Below are positions 43,100-51,887 of a stretch of 64,000 bases of DNA, piece after piece. The DNA lies in contig NZ_LGHT01000042.1 in assembly GCF_001202035.1 (NCBI RefSeq), positions 62,001 to 126,000 of the forward strand, in the 5' to 3' direction. The position numbers and the translations under genes were made by a program. The notes beneath the pieces are model-generated. The model did no database searches and had not been told where the DNA came from. It was given only the letters and a program-made list of their open reading frames with translations. The stretch comes from Pseudorhodobacter wandonensis. GTDB taxonomy: Bacteria; Pseudomonadota; Alphaproteobacteria; Rhodobacterales; Rhodobacteraceae. The first letter of the stretch is position 1; each line of letters starts with the position of its first letter.

Positions 43100-43819
43100 A
43101 TGAGCCCGATTATGGACCCGAAATCCCGAATTTTGATTGTCGAAGATGATGACCAGACCGCCGCAGATGTTGCCGCTATTGTCGAAGGGCTAGGTTGCGC
43201 GCCAGTTATTCGCAGCACGCTGGCCGATGGAATAGCAGAGGCCGCTGGCCAATATTCAGTAATTGTGTTTGACCGGATGCTGCCCGGCGGGGACAGTATT
43301 GATGCGATTGCCAAGCTGCGGGCCCAGGGTTCTACAGCATTGATTTTGGTGCTGTCGGCACTTGGTCGGGCGGCGAACAGGGTTGAGGGGTTGGAAAAAG
43401 GCGCCGATGATTATCTGGCCAAACCGTTTGAGGCGGATGAGCTGCGCGCGCGGCTGCGGGCCCTGTTGCGCCGCGCCACAATGCAAGTGCTGGACAATGA
43501 TCTGATGGCCTTTGGCGATTTGGAAATCCGGCTCAAGGCGCGGACGGTGCATATTGCACGTGCACATGTTTCAGTCAGCCCGCGCGAATTTGACCTGATT
43601 ACTTATATGGCCCGCAATGCGGGTCAGGTGGTCACACGGATGCAGTTGTTGGAACAGGTGTGGAAGCTGCATTTCGACCCCGGCACAAATGTCGTTGACG
43701 TGCATGTCGGCCGCTTGCGCCGCAAGCTTGAAGAGGTCGCCGGTCGCCCTGTTATTCAAACCGCGCGCGGCGAAGGTTATGTGTTTGCGCCGCTGCCCGC
43801 CGCAGGGACAAAGGCGTAA
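43100..43819 (+). CDS. OmpR/PhoB-family response regulator
   Basis: 239 residues. The receiver carries ILIVEDDDQ (acidic pocket), the phospho-Asp in VIVFDRML (D58) and KPF. The C-terminal winged helix contains SPREFDLITYMARNAGQVVTRMQLLEQVW and DVHVGRLRRKLE. ATG 43112 is an alternative start; neither has a strong ribosome-binding site. Its TAA overlaps the kinase ATG (TAATG). The likely targets are the flanking protease and lipase genes. Confidence 0.9.
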   Translation: MSPIMDPKSRILIVEDDDQTAADVAAIVEGLGCAPVIRSTLADGIAEAAGQYSVIVFDRMLPGGDSIDAIAKLRAQGSTALILVLSALGRAANRVEGLEKGADDYLAKPFEADELRARLRALLRRATMQVLDNDLMAFGDLEIRLKARTVHIARAHVSVSPREFDLITYMARNAGQVVTRMQLLEQVWKLHFDPGTNVVDVHVGRLRRKLEEVAGRPVIQTARGEGYVFAPLPAAGTKA

Positions 43820-45165
43820 TGCGCCGCCCCTTGGCACGGACAACATTCCGGCTGGCCGCTGTGGTTGCATTGACCGTAACGGCCCTGTCTTTGGTTGGCA
43901 TGGGCTTGCAGTACCGGCTGGTTGAAAACCGCCTGCGTGTGGCACAAACTGCCCTGCTGGCTGCCGATCTGGACGGGCTGGGTGCGTTGTATGACCAGCG
44001 CCGGATTATCGCTTTGCGCCAAGCCATAGACTATCGCGCCGCTGCGGCTACTGGTGGTGAGATGCTGCTGCTGCAAGATCGCAACGGCACGGTACTGGCG
44101 GGCACCCGCGCCGATTGGCCTGCTGGCTTGCCGGTGCTGGGCGAAGGTTTTACCGCTGATTCAGCACAGATTTTCACAGATGAGGGCCAGCGTTGGCTGG
44201 GTGTGGGGCGGGTTTTACCGGGGGGCTTTCCACTGCTTGCCGCGCGCTCGCTTGCGCCGATGGAGCAAACCTTGGCCGCATTGCGCCGCACTATTCTGGG
44301 GCTGGTTTTGGGCATGTTGGCAGTGGGTGGTGTGGTCGGCTGGATCGCCGCGCGTGGCATAATGGGCCGCATCACCCGCATCAACGCGCTGGCCGATAAG
44401 GTGGCTGCCGGGGCGTTGGATGCCCGCCTGACCGGCCCTCGTGCGGCCGATGAATTCGGCCTGCTGGAAACCCATGTCCATGCCATGCTTGACCGCATCG
44501 AGGCCCTGAACCGCGCGACGCATCGCCTGTCCGACACCATCGCGCATGAACTGCGCACCCCCCTAAACCGCATGGCACAAAAGCTGTCTCGCCTGCAGGG
44601 GCAAGAAGATTTGGTCGATGACCTGCGCGACGAGATGCGCAAGGCGACCAAGGTCTTTGATGCGCTTTTGGATATTTCGCGGGCCGAGGCCGATCAAGGC
44701 TCGGGCGGGGGCTTGGTTCCGCTTGACCTGTCGCTGCTGTGTTCCGAGATGGCCGAGCTTTATGAAGCCTTGACCGAAGACAAGGGCCTGACCCTGACCC
44801 AAAGCATCGCACCTGCGCAAAACATTTTGGGCGACCGCACGCTGATCGGGCAAATGTTGGCGAACCTGCTGGAAAACGCAGTTAAATACTGTGCGCCCGG
44901 CGACAGCATATATTTTACGTTAACCGCCACCGATGCTGGCCCTTGCCTGACAATCCGCGACACTGGCCCCGGCCTGCCGGATGAAATAAAATCTGAAATA
45001 TTTGAGAGGTTTACCCGCGCCGAGCGTGACAAATCGCTACCCGGCCACGGGCTGGGGCTTGCGCTTGTACGGGCGATTGCGACACGCCACGGCGCCCGCC
45101 TATCCACGCCACCCGTGGAAAAAGGGTTTGTACTGCAAATCGACTGGCCTAAGCTGGCGCTGTAA
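43819..45165 (+). CDS. Membrane sensor histidine kinase partnered with the regulator upstream
   Basis: 448 residues. TM1 is at about 12-32 and TM2 at about 158-180, bracketing a periplasmic sensor of roughly 125 residues. HAMP follows, then the DHp helix with DTIAHELRTPLNRMAQ (H243), and HATPase with ANLLENAVKYC, DTGPGLP and GHGLGLALV. The kinase-type periplasmic domain suits sensing of envelope events. It ends 22 bp before the patatin gene. Confidence 0.9.
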   Translation: MRRPLARTTFRLAAVVALTVTALSLVGMGLQYRLVENRLRVAQTALLAADLDGLGALYDQRRIIALRQAIDYRAAAATGGEMLLLQDRNGTVLAGTRADWPAGLPVLGEGFTADSAQIFTDEGQRWLGVGRVLPGGFPLLAARSLAPMEQTLAALRRTILGLVLGMLAVGGVVGWIAARGIMGRITRINALADKVAAGALDARLTGPRAADEFGLLETHVHAMLDRIEALNRATHRLSDTIAHELRTPLNRMAQKLSRLQGQEDLVDDLRDEMRKATKVFDALLDISRAEADQGSGGGLVPLDLSLLCSEMAELYEALTEDKGLTLTQSIAPAQNILGDRTLIGQMLANLLENAVKYCAPGDSIYFTLTATDAGPCLTIRDTGPGLPDEIKSEIFERFTRAERDKSLPGHGLGLALVRAIATRHGARLSTPPVEKGFVLQIDWPKLAL

Positions 45166-45187
45166 CCAGCCAAAGGGCCGTCCGATT

Positions 45188-46642
45188 CTGAAACCGCTGT
45201 ATATTGCCTTAGCCACCCTGCTTGCTGGTTGCGCCGCGTTTAACACGCCGCTGAATACCGCATTGCTGACGGGTCAGAACCAGCCGCTGGTCGAGGTGAC
45301 AGATGCGACGATTGGCGATGGCGAGGTTTATGTCGGGCTTGCATTTTCGGGCGGTGGCATGCGGGCCTCGGCCTTTGCCTATGGCATGACCGAAGCCCTG
45401 CGCGAAACCGGCATTTCGGCTGAGACGCCAAATGGCTTGCTTGATCATGTCCGTTTGGTTTCGGGGGTGTCAGGCGGGTCGGTCACGGCAGCGCAGCTTG
45501 GGCTTTGGGGGCCAAGCGGGTTGCAAGGCTATCGCGAGCGGTATTTGTTGACCAATGCCGAGACATACATGGCCAATTCGCTGCTGAACCCGCTGACCGT
45601 AATTCGCGGGCTTTCAGGCGGGGCGAACGGGCGCACGACCTTTGGTCGCTATATCGACGAGGTGCTGTTCAAAGGCGCCACCTTTGGCGATTTGCGCAAG
45701 CGGTCACGCATCAAAACCTGGATCAACGCGACCGATATTGCCAATTCGACGCCGTTTGTGTTTACGCCGGAAACCTTTGACGCGCTGTGTTCTGACCTGT
45801 CGCGCTTTCCGATTTCTGAGGCGGTTGCAGCCTCGGCCGCCTTTCCGCTGGTGTTTTCGCCGGTCGTGTTGGAGGTGCACCAAAGCAAATGCAAGTATCA
45901 AGAGCCTGACTGGCTGACCGCCGCCCGTTTCAACCCCGAGGCTACGGCAGTGATGCGCGCCCATGCCCGTGCGCTGGAAAGCTATGCCGACCCCGAAAAG
46001 GTGAAGTTTGTTAAATTGTTGGATGGCGGTGTGACCGACAACTATGGCACCACCGCGCTGGCTGTGGAACGCGCCCGCGCCGCTGTGCCCTATGCGCCGA
46101 TGAGCGCCGAAGAGGCCGTGCGCCTGAAACGGTTGTTGGTCTTGGTGGCCGATGCCGGTGTGCAGGCCGATTACAGTTGGACGCAATCGGTAAAGGGGCC
46201 AAGCGGATTGGGCCTTGGGGCCGCCATTGCCAGCGCCTCGATTTCTTCGGCCACACGGTCGGGCTATGACGCGATGCGTGGCGAGATACGGCGCTGGCAA
46301 GAGGATCTGATCGAATGGCGCTGCGCCCTGCCCGCGGCCGAGGTGCGGCGGTTGCGTGGAAAATCAGGTGCTTGGGACTGTGCTGATGTAAAGCTGTTTG
46401 TCGGCATGGCAAATTTTGATGGTGTCGATGCGCCCATGCGAAAGGCGCTGAACAAAGTGCCGACGCGCCTGCGCCTAAGCGCGGATGAGGTGGATCTGGT
46501 TATCGAGGCCGGTCGTATCGCCACGAAAAATGCGCCCGAGTTTAACGGCTTTGTCCAATCCCTTGACGGCAATGATGTGGATGCCCGCATCAAGGCCGGC
46601 ATCGCAATCGGGGGGCGTCGGGTGGTGCCGGTTGGCCAATAG
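45188..46642 (+). CDS. Patatin-like phospholipase lipoprotein with a non-canonical (CTG) start
   Basis: 484 residues if CTG 45188 is the start. This gives the lipoprotein signal KPLYIALATLLAGC with lipid-modified C15 and an AAAGGG box about 11 nt upstream. No ATG, GTG or TTG lies in frame between the kinase stop and the lipobox; the nearest alternatives are ATT 45185 and a TTG at about 45128 inside the kinase gene. The patatin motifs are FSGGGMRA (oxyanion), GVSGGS (nucleophile S95) and DGGVTDN (D279). It would hydrolyse membrane lipids from the envelope side. Confidence 0.8.
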   Translation: MKPLYIALATLLAGCAAFNTPLNTALLTGQNQPLVEVTDATIGDGEVYVGLAFSGGGMRASAFAYGMTEALRETGISAETPNGLLDHVRLVSGVSGGSVTAAQLGLWGPSGLQGYRERYLLTNAETYMANSLLNPLTVIRGLSGGANGRTTFGRYIDEVLFKGATFGDLRKRSRIKTWINATDIANSTPFVFTPETFDALCSDLSRFPISEAVAASAAFPLVFSPVVLEVHQSKCKYQEPDWLTAARFNPEATAVMRAHARALESYADPEKVKFVKLLDGGVTDNYGTTALAVERARAAVPYAPMSAEEAVRLKRLLVLVADAGVQADYSWTQSVKGPSGLGLGAAIASASISSATRSGYDAMRGEIRRWQEDLIEWRCALPAAEVRRLRGKSGAWDCADVKLFVGMANFDGVDAPMRKALNKVPTRLRLSADEVDLVIEAGRIATKNAPEFNGFVQSLDGNDVDARIKAGIAIGGRRVVPVGQ

Positions 46643-46712
46643 GTTGATGACAAGTGCCGTCACCCGGCACATGCGGGCTTGCGACACCTCAAACCTTTGC
46701 TATCGTTGGTCT

Positions 46713-48692
46713 ATGCGCCATTTTACCCAACCTTTACTCCTATCTCTTGGCCTTTTGGCCGTCAGCCCCGCTTCGGCCGAGGTGCGCGCCTTGTTGGTGG
46801 GGGTTAGCGATTATGAATTTCTGGATGCCGATCTGAAAGGACCGGTGTTTGACGTGGCCCTGATGGCGCAAACCCTCACCGCGCGCGGGGTTTCACCCGA
46901 CCAGATCACCATGCTTAGCAGTGCCGCCGATGCCACAGCCCTGCCCCGCAGAGCCGAGATATTGGCCGCAATGGACCGGCTGGCCACGATTTCGGGGCCA
47001 GAGGATACGGTTGTGTTTTACTTTTCGGGCCACGGCTCGCAAGCGCCTGATACCAGCGGCGACGAACAGGGCGGCGCCGATGAGATATTGTTGCCGATGG
47101 ATGCCAAAGGCTGGCAAGGCGCTGAAGCGCAGGTCGAAAACGCCTTGCTGGATGATGAGCTGGCAGCCTGGGCCAAGCGCGTTACCGCCACGGGGGCCAA
47201 ATTGGTTGGTATCATTGATGCCTGCCATTCCGGCACTGGGTTCAGGGCGGTTTCGGGCATTGGCACCGCGCGGGTTTTGCCCCCCGAAATGCTGGGCATT
47301 CCCGATGATCTGCCCGCCCCAGCCCTTACCCAAGGCGATGATATAACGGGTGATTTCGCTTTTCTCTATTCCTCGCAACCTGATCAGCGATCGTTTGAGT
47401 ATCCGCTGGGTTCGGGTGCCGATCAGCGCTGGTACGGCGCGTTCACGCTGGCCCTGACGCAAAGCCTGGTGGACGCCCCGCAGGCCAGTTGGCGGCAGGT
47501 TTTGGCCACCACACGCGACCGGATGACCCAAGGTACCGCCCGTCAGGAACCCGATGGCGAAGGAACCTTGCTGGACGCGCCGGTTTTTGGGGCGGGCGCG
47601 ACAACACGGCGGTATTCCGTGCAAGACAGCCAAGTGCAGGCAGGTTTGCTGCAAGGCCTAACCGCAGGCAGCACTGTCACGCTTTTCGCCCAACCCGCCG
47701 AAGGGGATGCCTTGGCCGAGGCGCGGCTGACCAATGTTGCTGCACAAAGCGCTGAGCTTGATCTCGTCGCCCCCCTGCCAACCGGCGCCGCTTGGGCCGA
47801 ACTGACCCTTCCCGCCCCCCCTGCGCCATTGCGGCTTGCGCCTGTGGTTCGGGCCGACACGGGCGACTACAGCGAACACGAGGCCGCTATTGCGATGCTT
47901 GTTGCCGAAGGCACCGTAACGGTTGACGCGCAATCGCCGGATTTCATTCCCATTCTGACAGGTAACACGCTTGCGCTCGCCAATCCCGATGGCGTGCTTG
48001 ACCCGCTCGGCCATCTTTCCACCCCCCGCGTAGCCCCTCGTGCTGGCGAAGATGCCTCTGCGGCCACGCTGCGCCTGCTGGAAAACGCAGCCCATGCAAC
48101 GCGGATGCGCTCGGTCCTGGCCGGGCTTAGCGCGGGGCGCGGGCTGTCGCTGGGCGGTCAAGCCGTTACCATGGCAATAGAACGCACAGCAGGTAGCCGC
48201 GCAGGCAATGACTGTGCGCGCAGTGGCAGTGCTGCACCTTTTGCCCCCCAGACCGGCGTTTTTGCCTGTGACGCCTTGTGGCTGACGCTGGCCAATACGT
48301 CGGGCCGGGTGCAGGACGTGACTGTGCTGTATCTTGCGGCCGATTTTACGCTCACTCCGCTGTGGCCGGTGCGGGGCCTGTCGAACCGCCTCGCCTTGGG
48401 CGAGACCGCCCGCGTGGGCCTGCAAATCACCCATGACGACCCGACTGCTTTTGCCGCAGAAGAGATTTTGGTCATCGCCTTATCACCCGAGGTGGATGAA
48501 CCCCGCGCAGATTTGTCCTCGTTGGCTACCCCCGATGCGCTGCGGGCGGCAGGCAGCGCGGGCAGCGCATTGGCCAGCATCACCCAATTGATGAACTCGA
48601 CGGATGCGGGGCGGACCCGCGGATTTTCACTAAAGCGCCCCAGCCTGAGCTTGCTGCGCCAATCTGTTTTGCTGAAACCGGACCCGACCTGA
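46713..48692 (+). CDS. Exported caspase-fold (C14, metacaspase-like) protease B
   Basis: 659 residues. The signal peptide ends about PASA (residue 22). The caspase domain (about 24-290) carries FYFSGHGSQ (H107) and IIDACHSGT (C171), preceded by the LLVGVSDY strand typical of bacterial caspase-like proteins. The C-terminal half is beta-rich and ends with a DUF4384-like strand set, LANTSGRVQDVTVLYLAADFTLT, matching protease A in layout. It lies 70 bp after the patatin gene in the same direction and is followed by an S1 protease gene. Confidence 0.86.
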   Translation: MRHFTQPLLLSLGLLAVSPASAEVRALLVGVSDYEFLDADLKGPVFDVALMAQTLTARGVSPDQITMLSSAADATALPRRAEILAAMDRLATISGPEDTVVFYFSGHGSQAPDTSGDEQGGADEILLPMDAKGWQGAEAQVENALLDDELAAWAKRVTATGAKLVGIIDACHSGTGFRAVSGIGTARVLPPEMLGIPDDLPAPALTQGDDITGDFAFLYSSQPDQRSFEYPLGSGADQRWYGAFTLALTQSLVDAPQASWRQVLATTRDRMTQGTARQEPDGEGTLLDAPVFGAGATTRRYSVQDSQVQAGLLQGLTAGSTVTLFAQPAEGDALAEARLTNVAAQSAELDLVAPLPTGAAWAELTLPAPPAPLRLAPVVRADTGDYSEHEAAIAMLVAEGTVTVDAQSPDFIPILTGNTLALANPDGVLDPLGHLSTPRVAPRAGEDASAATLRLLENAAHATRMRSVLAGLSAGRGLSLGGQAVTMAIERTAGSRAGNDCARSGSAAPFAPQTGVFACDALWLTLANTSGRVQDVTVLYLAADFTLTPLWPVRGLSNRLALGETARVGLQITHDDPTAFAAEEILVIALSPEVDEPRADLSSLATPDALRAAGSAGSALASITQLMNSTDAGRTRGFSLKRPSLSLLRQSVLLKPDPT

Positions 48693-48773
48693 CGCCCAGC
48701 CCACCTGAAACACGGCCCCCTTGAAACACCGCCCCGACTTGGCCAATCTGCCTACATTATTAAGGAGTAAATT

Positions 48774-49841
48774 ATGAATAACACGCTTGCCCTGACCACC
48801 GCGCTTTGCGCAGCTATGCTTGGCACGGTTGCCTCGGGCCAAACCATTCCTGATTTTTCAAAAACCGAGGTGGATCCGGCCACGTCTTCGCCCTTTGCCT
48901 TTGCCGAAAGCGGGTTAAAGGCCAAACGCGCCAAGGCCGCCGAAAGCGATGGCAGCGGCGCACGTGTGATTGGTGGCGAGGTGGCAGATCTGGGCGAGTA
49001 CCCATGGCAAGTTGGACTGATGATCAACGCCGCCGCCCCTGGCCCTGACGGTCATTTCTGCGGCGGTTCCATGTTGTTGGACCAATGGGTCCTGACAGCT
49101 GCGCATTGTGTGCATATGTCTGATAAAAATGGCGTTTTCCGCGATATCAATCCTCAGGCCGTCTCTATCTTGGTCGGCACCAACAACCTTGCCGATGGTT
49201 CGGGTGACATGGTGCCGATAGCGGCTGTTTTCACCCATCCGGACTATGTCGGCACCGAATTTGACAATGATATTGCGCTGATCAAACTGGCCCGCAAACC
49301 GACCGTTGCCTATAAAACCATCAACGTCCCCGATGCCGAATTTGGCGACTACCTCGATCAACCCGGCGTGCAAACCATCGTTAGCGGATGGGGCTTGACC
49401 GAGGGCGGCGCGCATCCCGAAGCCCTGCGCGAGGTGCAGATCCAGATGATGGATCGCAATCTTTGCAACCAATCCATGCTTGAATCCCGCGCTGAAGAGG
49501 CGGCCAAAGGCTTTGGCTATGCGGTAAAGGTGTTCGGCCTGTCGGACGAGGCTGCCTATTCTGCCTGGGATGCGATGATTGCAGGGGTAAAACCACCGAT
49601 GTCTGAAAACATGCTATGCTCGGGCACATTCGAGGGTGGCAAAACTGCGTGCTCAGGCGATAGCGGCGGGCCTTTGGTTGTAGCTTTGAACGACGGCAGC
49701 TTTATTCAGGCAGGTATTGTCAGCTGGGGGCTTTCGGGCATCGGCGGCAAAGGCTGCAATGAGTCAGCGCCATTTTCTGCCTACACGCGCATTTCCAACT
49801 ATTTGCCTTGGCTGAATGCAACAATAAATGCCAACCCGTGA
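48774..49841 (+). CDS. Exported chymotrypsin-fold (S1) serine protease with propeptide
   Basis: 355 residues. The signal is about residues 1-22, followed by a propeptide to R64. Cleavage at R64-V65 would free the new N-terminus VIGG, as in eukaryotic-style zymogens. The triad is H111 (TAAHC), D166 (DNDIAL) and S297 (GDSGGP). The residue at the trypsin D189 position is Thr (KTACSGDSGG), so specificity for Arg/Lys is not expected. Several Cys suggest disulphides. AAGGAG precedes the ATG. Activation by an Arg-specific protease, such as the caspase-fold (metacaspase-like) neighbours, is conceivable. Confidence 0.9.
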   Translation: MNNTLALTTALCAAMLGTVASGQTIPDFSKTEVDPATSSPFAFAESGLKAKRAKAAESDGSGARVIGGEVADLGEYPWQVGLMINAAAPGPDGHFCGGSMLLDQWVLTAAHCVHMSDKNGVFRDINPQAVSILVGTNNLADGSGDMVPIAAVFTHPDYVGTEFDNDIALIKLARKPTVAYKTINVPDAEFGDYLDQPGVQTIVSGWGLTEGGAHPEALREVQIQMMDRNLCNQSMLESRAEEAAKGFGYAVKVFGLSDEAAYSAWDAMIAGVKPPMSENMLCSGTFEGGKTACSGDSGGPLVVALNDGSFIQAGIVSWGLSGIGGKGCNESAPFSAYTRISNYLPWLNATINANP

Positions 49842-49857
49842 ATGTACAAAAACTGCT

Positions 49858-49888
49858 AAATAGCTCCAAGCCTTTGGGGCTATTTTGA
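49858..49888 (+). terminator. Terminator after the S1 protease gene
   Basis: 12-bp stem AAATAGCTCCAA/TTGGGGCTATTT with one wobble pair and a 4-nt loop, followed by TGACTTTT; 17 bp past the stop. Confidence 0.7.
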
Positions 49889-50231
49889 CTTTTCACCGGC
49901 ACGGCCATTTGGGGCACCCGCGTTTGTTCCGAATGGTCACTAAGGTCAAAGCGCTGCCTGATCAGCTCAGATCTTTGCCAATCGGGAATCAGCAATGTAA
50001 CTGCAGGTAACCCTACCATATGGCATGCGCTGACGACCCGCTTGCATCTGGCACCTCGACACGGGCTTGGCCCGATGCTGTAAACCGCTTCGACACATTC
50101 AGCGGTCACTCGAAATTTCAGTAAAATCAGCTTGTGTTACCGTAGCACCAATAAAATTGGCTCTGCCCCTATGTCCCGGAATCGGACCAAGGAAGGCATC
50201 AGTTTTATGACTGGTCTATATTGAAGGAAAG
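49889..50231. other. Gap without a recognised gene
   Basis: About 340 bp between the protease terminator and tRNA-Arg. Short frames on both strands have no features of real proteins. It marks the right border of the protease cluster. Confidence 0.4.
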
Positions 50232-50308
50232 TGGTGCACCCGGAGCGATTCGAACGCCCGACCCTCAGATTCGTAGTCTGATGCTCTATCCAGCTGAGCT
50301 ACGGGTGC
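50232..50308 (-). tRNA. tRNA-Arg(ACG)
   Basis: 77 nt including an encoded CCA. The acceptor stem is GCACCCG/CGGGTGC, the D-loop has AGCTCAGCTGGATAGAGC, and the anticodon loop CTACGAA gives ACG, read as ICG. The T-arm contains GTTCGAATC. The 3' end abuts the gap at the right edge of the protease cluster; tRNA genes are common integration points. Confidence 0.97.
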
Positions 50309-50381
50309 ACTGTGTGGGCGATCTAACGCCCTGCGTCGGGCATTGCAAGAGCAGAAAAGCACAAGTTGCCCAGATTTCTGA

Positions 50382-51788
50382 TTATGGGTCCAACAGACCA
50401 TCTTTTTTGGGCAAATGTATCTTGAATTCAGTCCCGGTCTCATCACTGCGCTGCAACTCTAGTCGCCCGCCATGCCCACGCACCAGTTCAAAGGCAATCG
50501 CAAGCCCAAGACCCGACCCCCCTTTGCGTGCGCCCCCCTGAAATGCTGTGAACAAATGGTCGCGCGCCCGTGGGGGCAGGCCCGGCCCGGTATCGCCAAC
50601 TTTGATCCACCATTCAGTCTCGGTTTCGCCGCCCGAGACTTCTATCGCGCCTTCCTGGCCTGTTGCCTCCAAGGCTTGCATGGCATTGCGCATCAAATTG
50701 GCAAGGACGCGGTATAACTGCTCCGAATCAGCTCGCACGTTCAGGCCCGCGGGCACATCGACCAGACAGGTCACCCCCGCGCGCTCGCCCAGGGCTTCGG
50801 CCTCAATCACCTCTTCGATCAAGGGGCGCAACGCAACGCGTGACAGCCGCGGCGAGGGTTCCTCGGCCTTACCAAAGGCCAGCGTTGATTCGCAAAGCGA
50901 CACCGCACGCGTAATCGACCCCACAAGTTTCGGCGCAATCCGAGCCACCGCAGGGTCAGAACTGCGCTCGATTCTGTCAGCAAACAATTGCGCAGTGGTT
51001 AAGATATTTCGCAGATCATGGCTGATCTTGGCCACTGCGGCGCCCAGCTGCGCCAAACGTTCCTTTTGCCGCAAAGCGCCTGAAATCTGCGTCTGCAAGC
51101 TTTGCAAGGCTTCTTCGGCCTCTCGCAACTCGACAACACCCGAAGTCGGCGAAATAACCCGCCGTGCATCTTCAGGCGCATCAGCATAAAGCGCCATGTG
51201 TTGCACCACACGGTGAATCGGTTGCACCAAAAGACGCTGTACAGCAAAGAACAAAAGTGCGGCAGTCACTGCCGAGATCAGCGCCGAAAGCGCAAGAATG
51301 CGCAGCCCATAATCAATCATCGCCTGCCGCAACGGCGCTGTCGGCATCGTCACCTCGATCAAAGACCCCGCGTCCTGCACCGGGTTCCCAAGGACCCGAA
51401 TCGCATGATTTTCGCTATCAATCAAAACCACCAAAGCGTCGCGCAGCAAATAAAGCGGCGTTGCCTTGCGCAAATCATACGTCGCCGAAATTTCATCGGG
51501 CATCGGCGAGGACAGGATAAGCTGCCGGATCTGATCTCGCCACAAAACCACGTTCAGAACGCCGGCATTCGACAACAGCTCTGCCTCCAAATCAGAGCTG
51601 ATCATTCCATCCGTAGCAAGCAAAGCCAATGACGCAATTTGCGCCTTCTCCAGGCGCAACAACAAATAGTCCTCACGAAAACGCGCAATAGACGGAACAA
51701 AGATCAACACTTCGGCCAGCATCACAAAGGCCACAGTCAACATTAAGAACCGCCCGGAAAGCGTGTTCAAAAAGCCTGACCGTTTCAT
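50382..51788 (-). CDS. Membrane sensor histidine kinase (orphan)
   Basis: 468 residues from ATG 51788. TM1 is about 14-35 and TM2 about 158-185, with a periplasmic region of roughly 120 residues between. A HAMP-like linker follows, then the phosphoacceptor AKISHDLRNILTT, an HATPase with LANLMRNAMQAL, DTGPGLP and GSGLGLAIAFE. No response regulator is adjacent. ATG 51812 would add 8 residues but lies in an intergenic repeat. Confidence 0.9.
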   Translation of the reverse strand: MKRSGFLNTLSGRFLMLTVAFVMLAEVLIFVPSIARFREDYLLLRLEKAQIASLALLATDGMISSDLEAELLSNAGVLNVVLWRDQIRQLILSSPMPDEISATYDLRKATPLYLLRDALVVLIDSENHAIRVLGNPVQDAGSLIEVTMPTAPLRQAMIDYGLRILALSALISAVTAALLFFAVQRLLVQPIHRVVQHMALYADAPEDARRVISPTSGVVELREAEEALQSLQTQISGALRQKERLAQLGAAVAKISHDLRNILTTAQLFADRIERSSDPAVARIAPKLVGSITRAVSLCESTLAFGKAEEPSPRLSRVALRPLIEEVIEAEALGERAGVTCLVDVPAGLNVRADSEQLYRVLANLMRNAMQALEATGQEGAIEVSGGETETEWWIKVGDTGPGLPPRARDHLFTAFQGGARKGGSGLGLAIAFELVRGHGGRLELQRSDETGTEFKIHLPKKDGLLDP

Positions 51789-51806
51789 CCCCAAATCTGC
51801 CTCTCC

Positions 51807-51830
51807 CATCATCTATCCACAAATATCCTC
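51807..51830 (-). repeat. Intergenic repeat motif, copy 6
   Basis: On the minus strand GAGGATATTTGTGGATAGATGATG, very like copy 1 at 7599 (GGATATTTGTAGATAGATGATG), next to the histidine-kinase start. Confidence 0.6.
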
Positions 51831-51887
51831 GGGAGGGGTCTGGGGAGGGCAGACAGCCCTCCCCAGCGCCAGCCAAGGCACGCGCTA

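Noticed and set aside
38851-49841. Reading the protease cluster as a known CRISPR-caspase or similar defence system
   Set aside because: There is no Cas protein, nucleotide cyclase, NLR-type ATPase or array, and the effectors carry export signals, unlike the cytosolic known systems.
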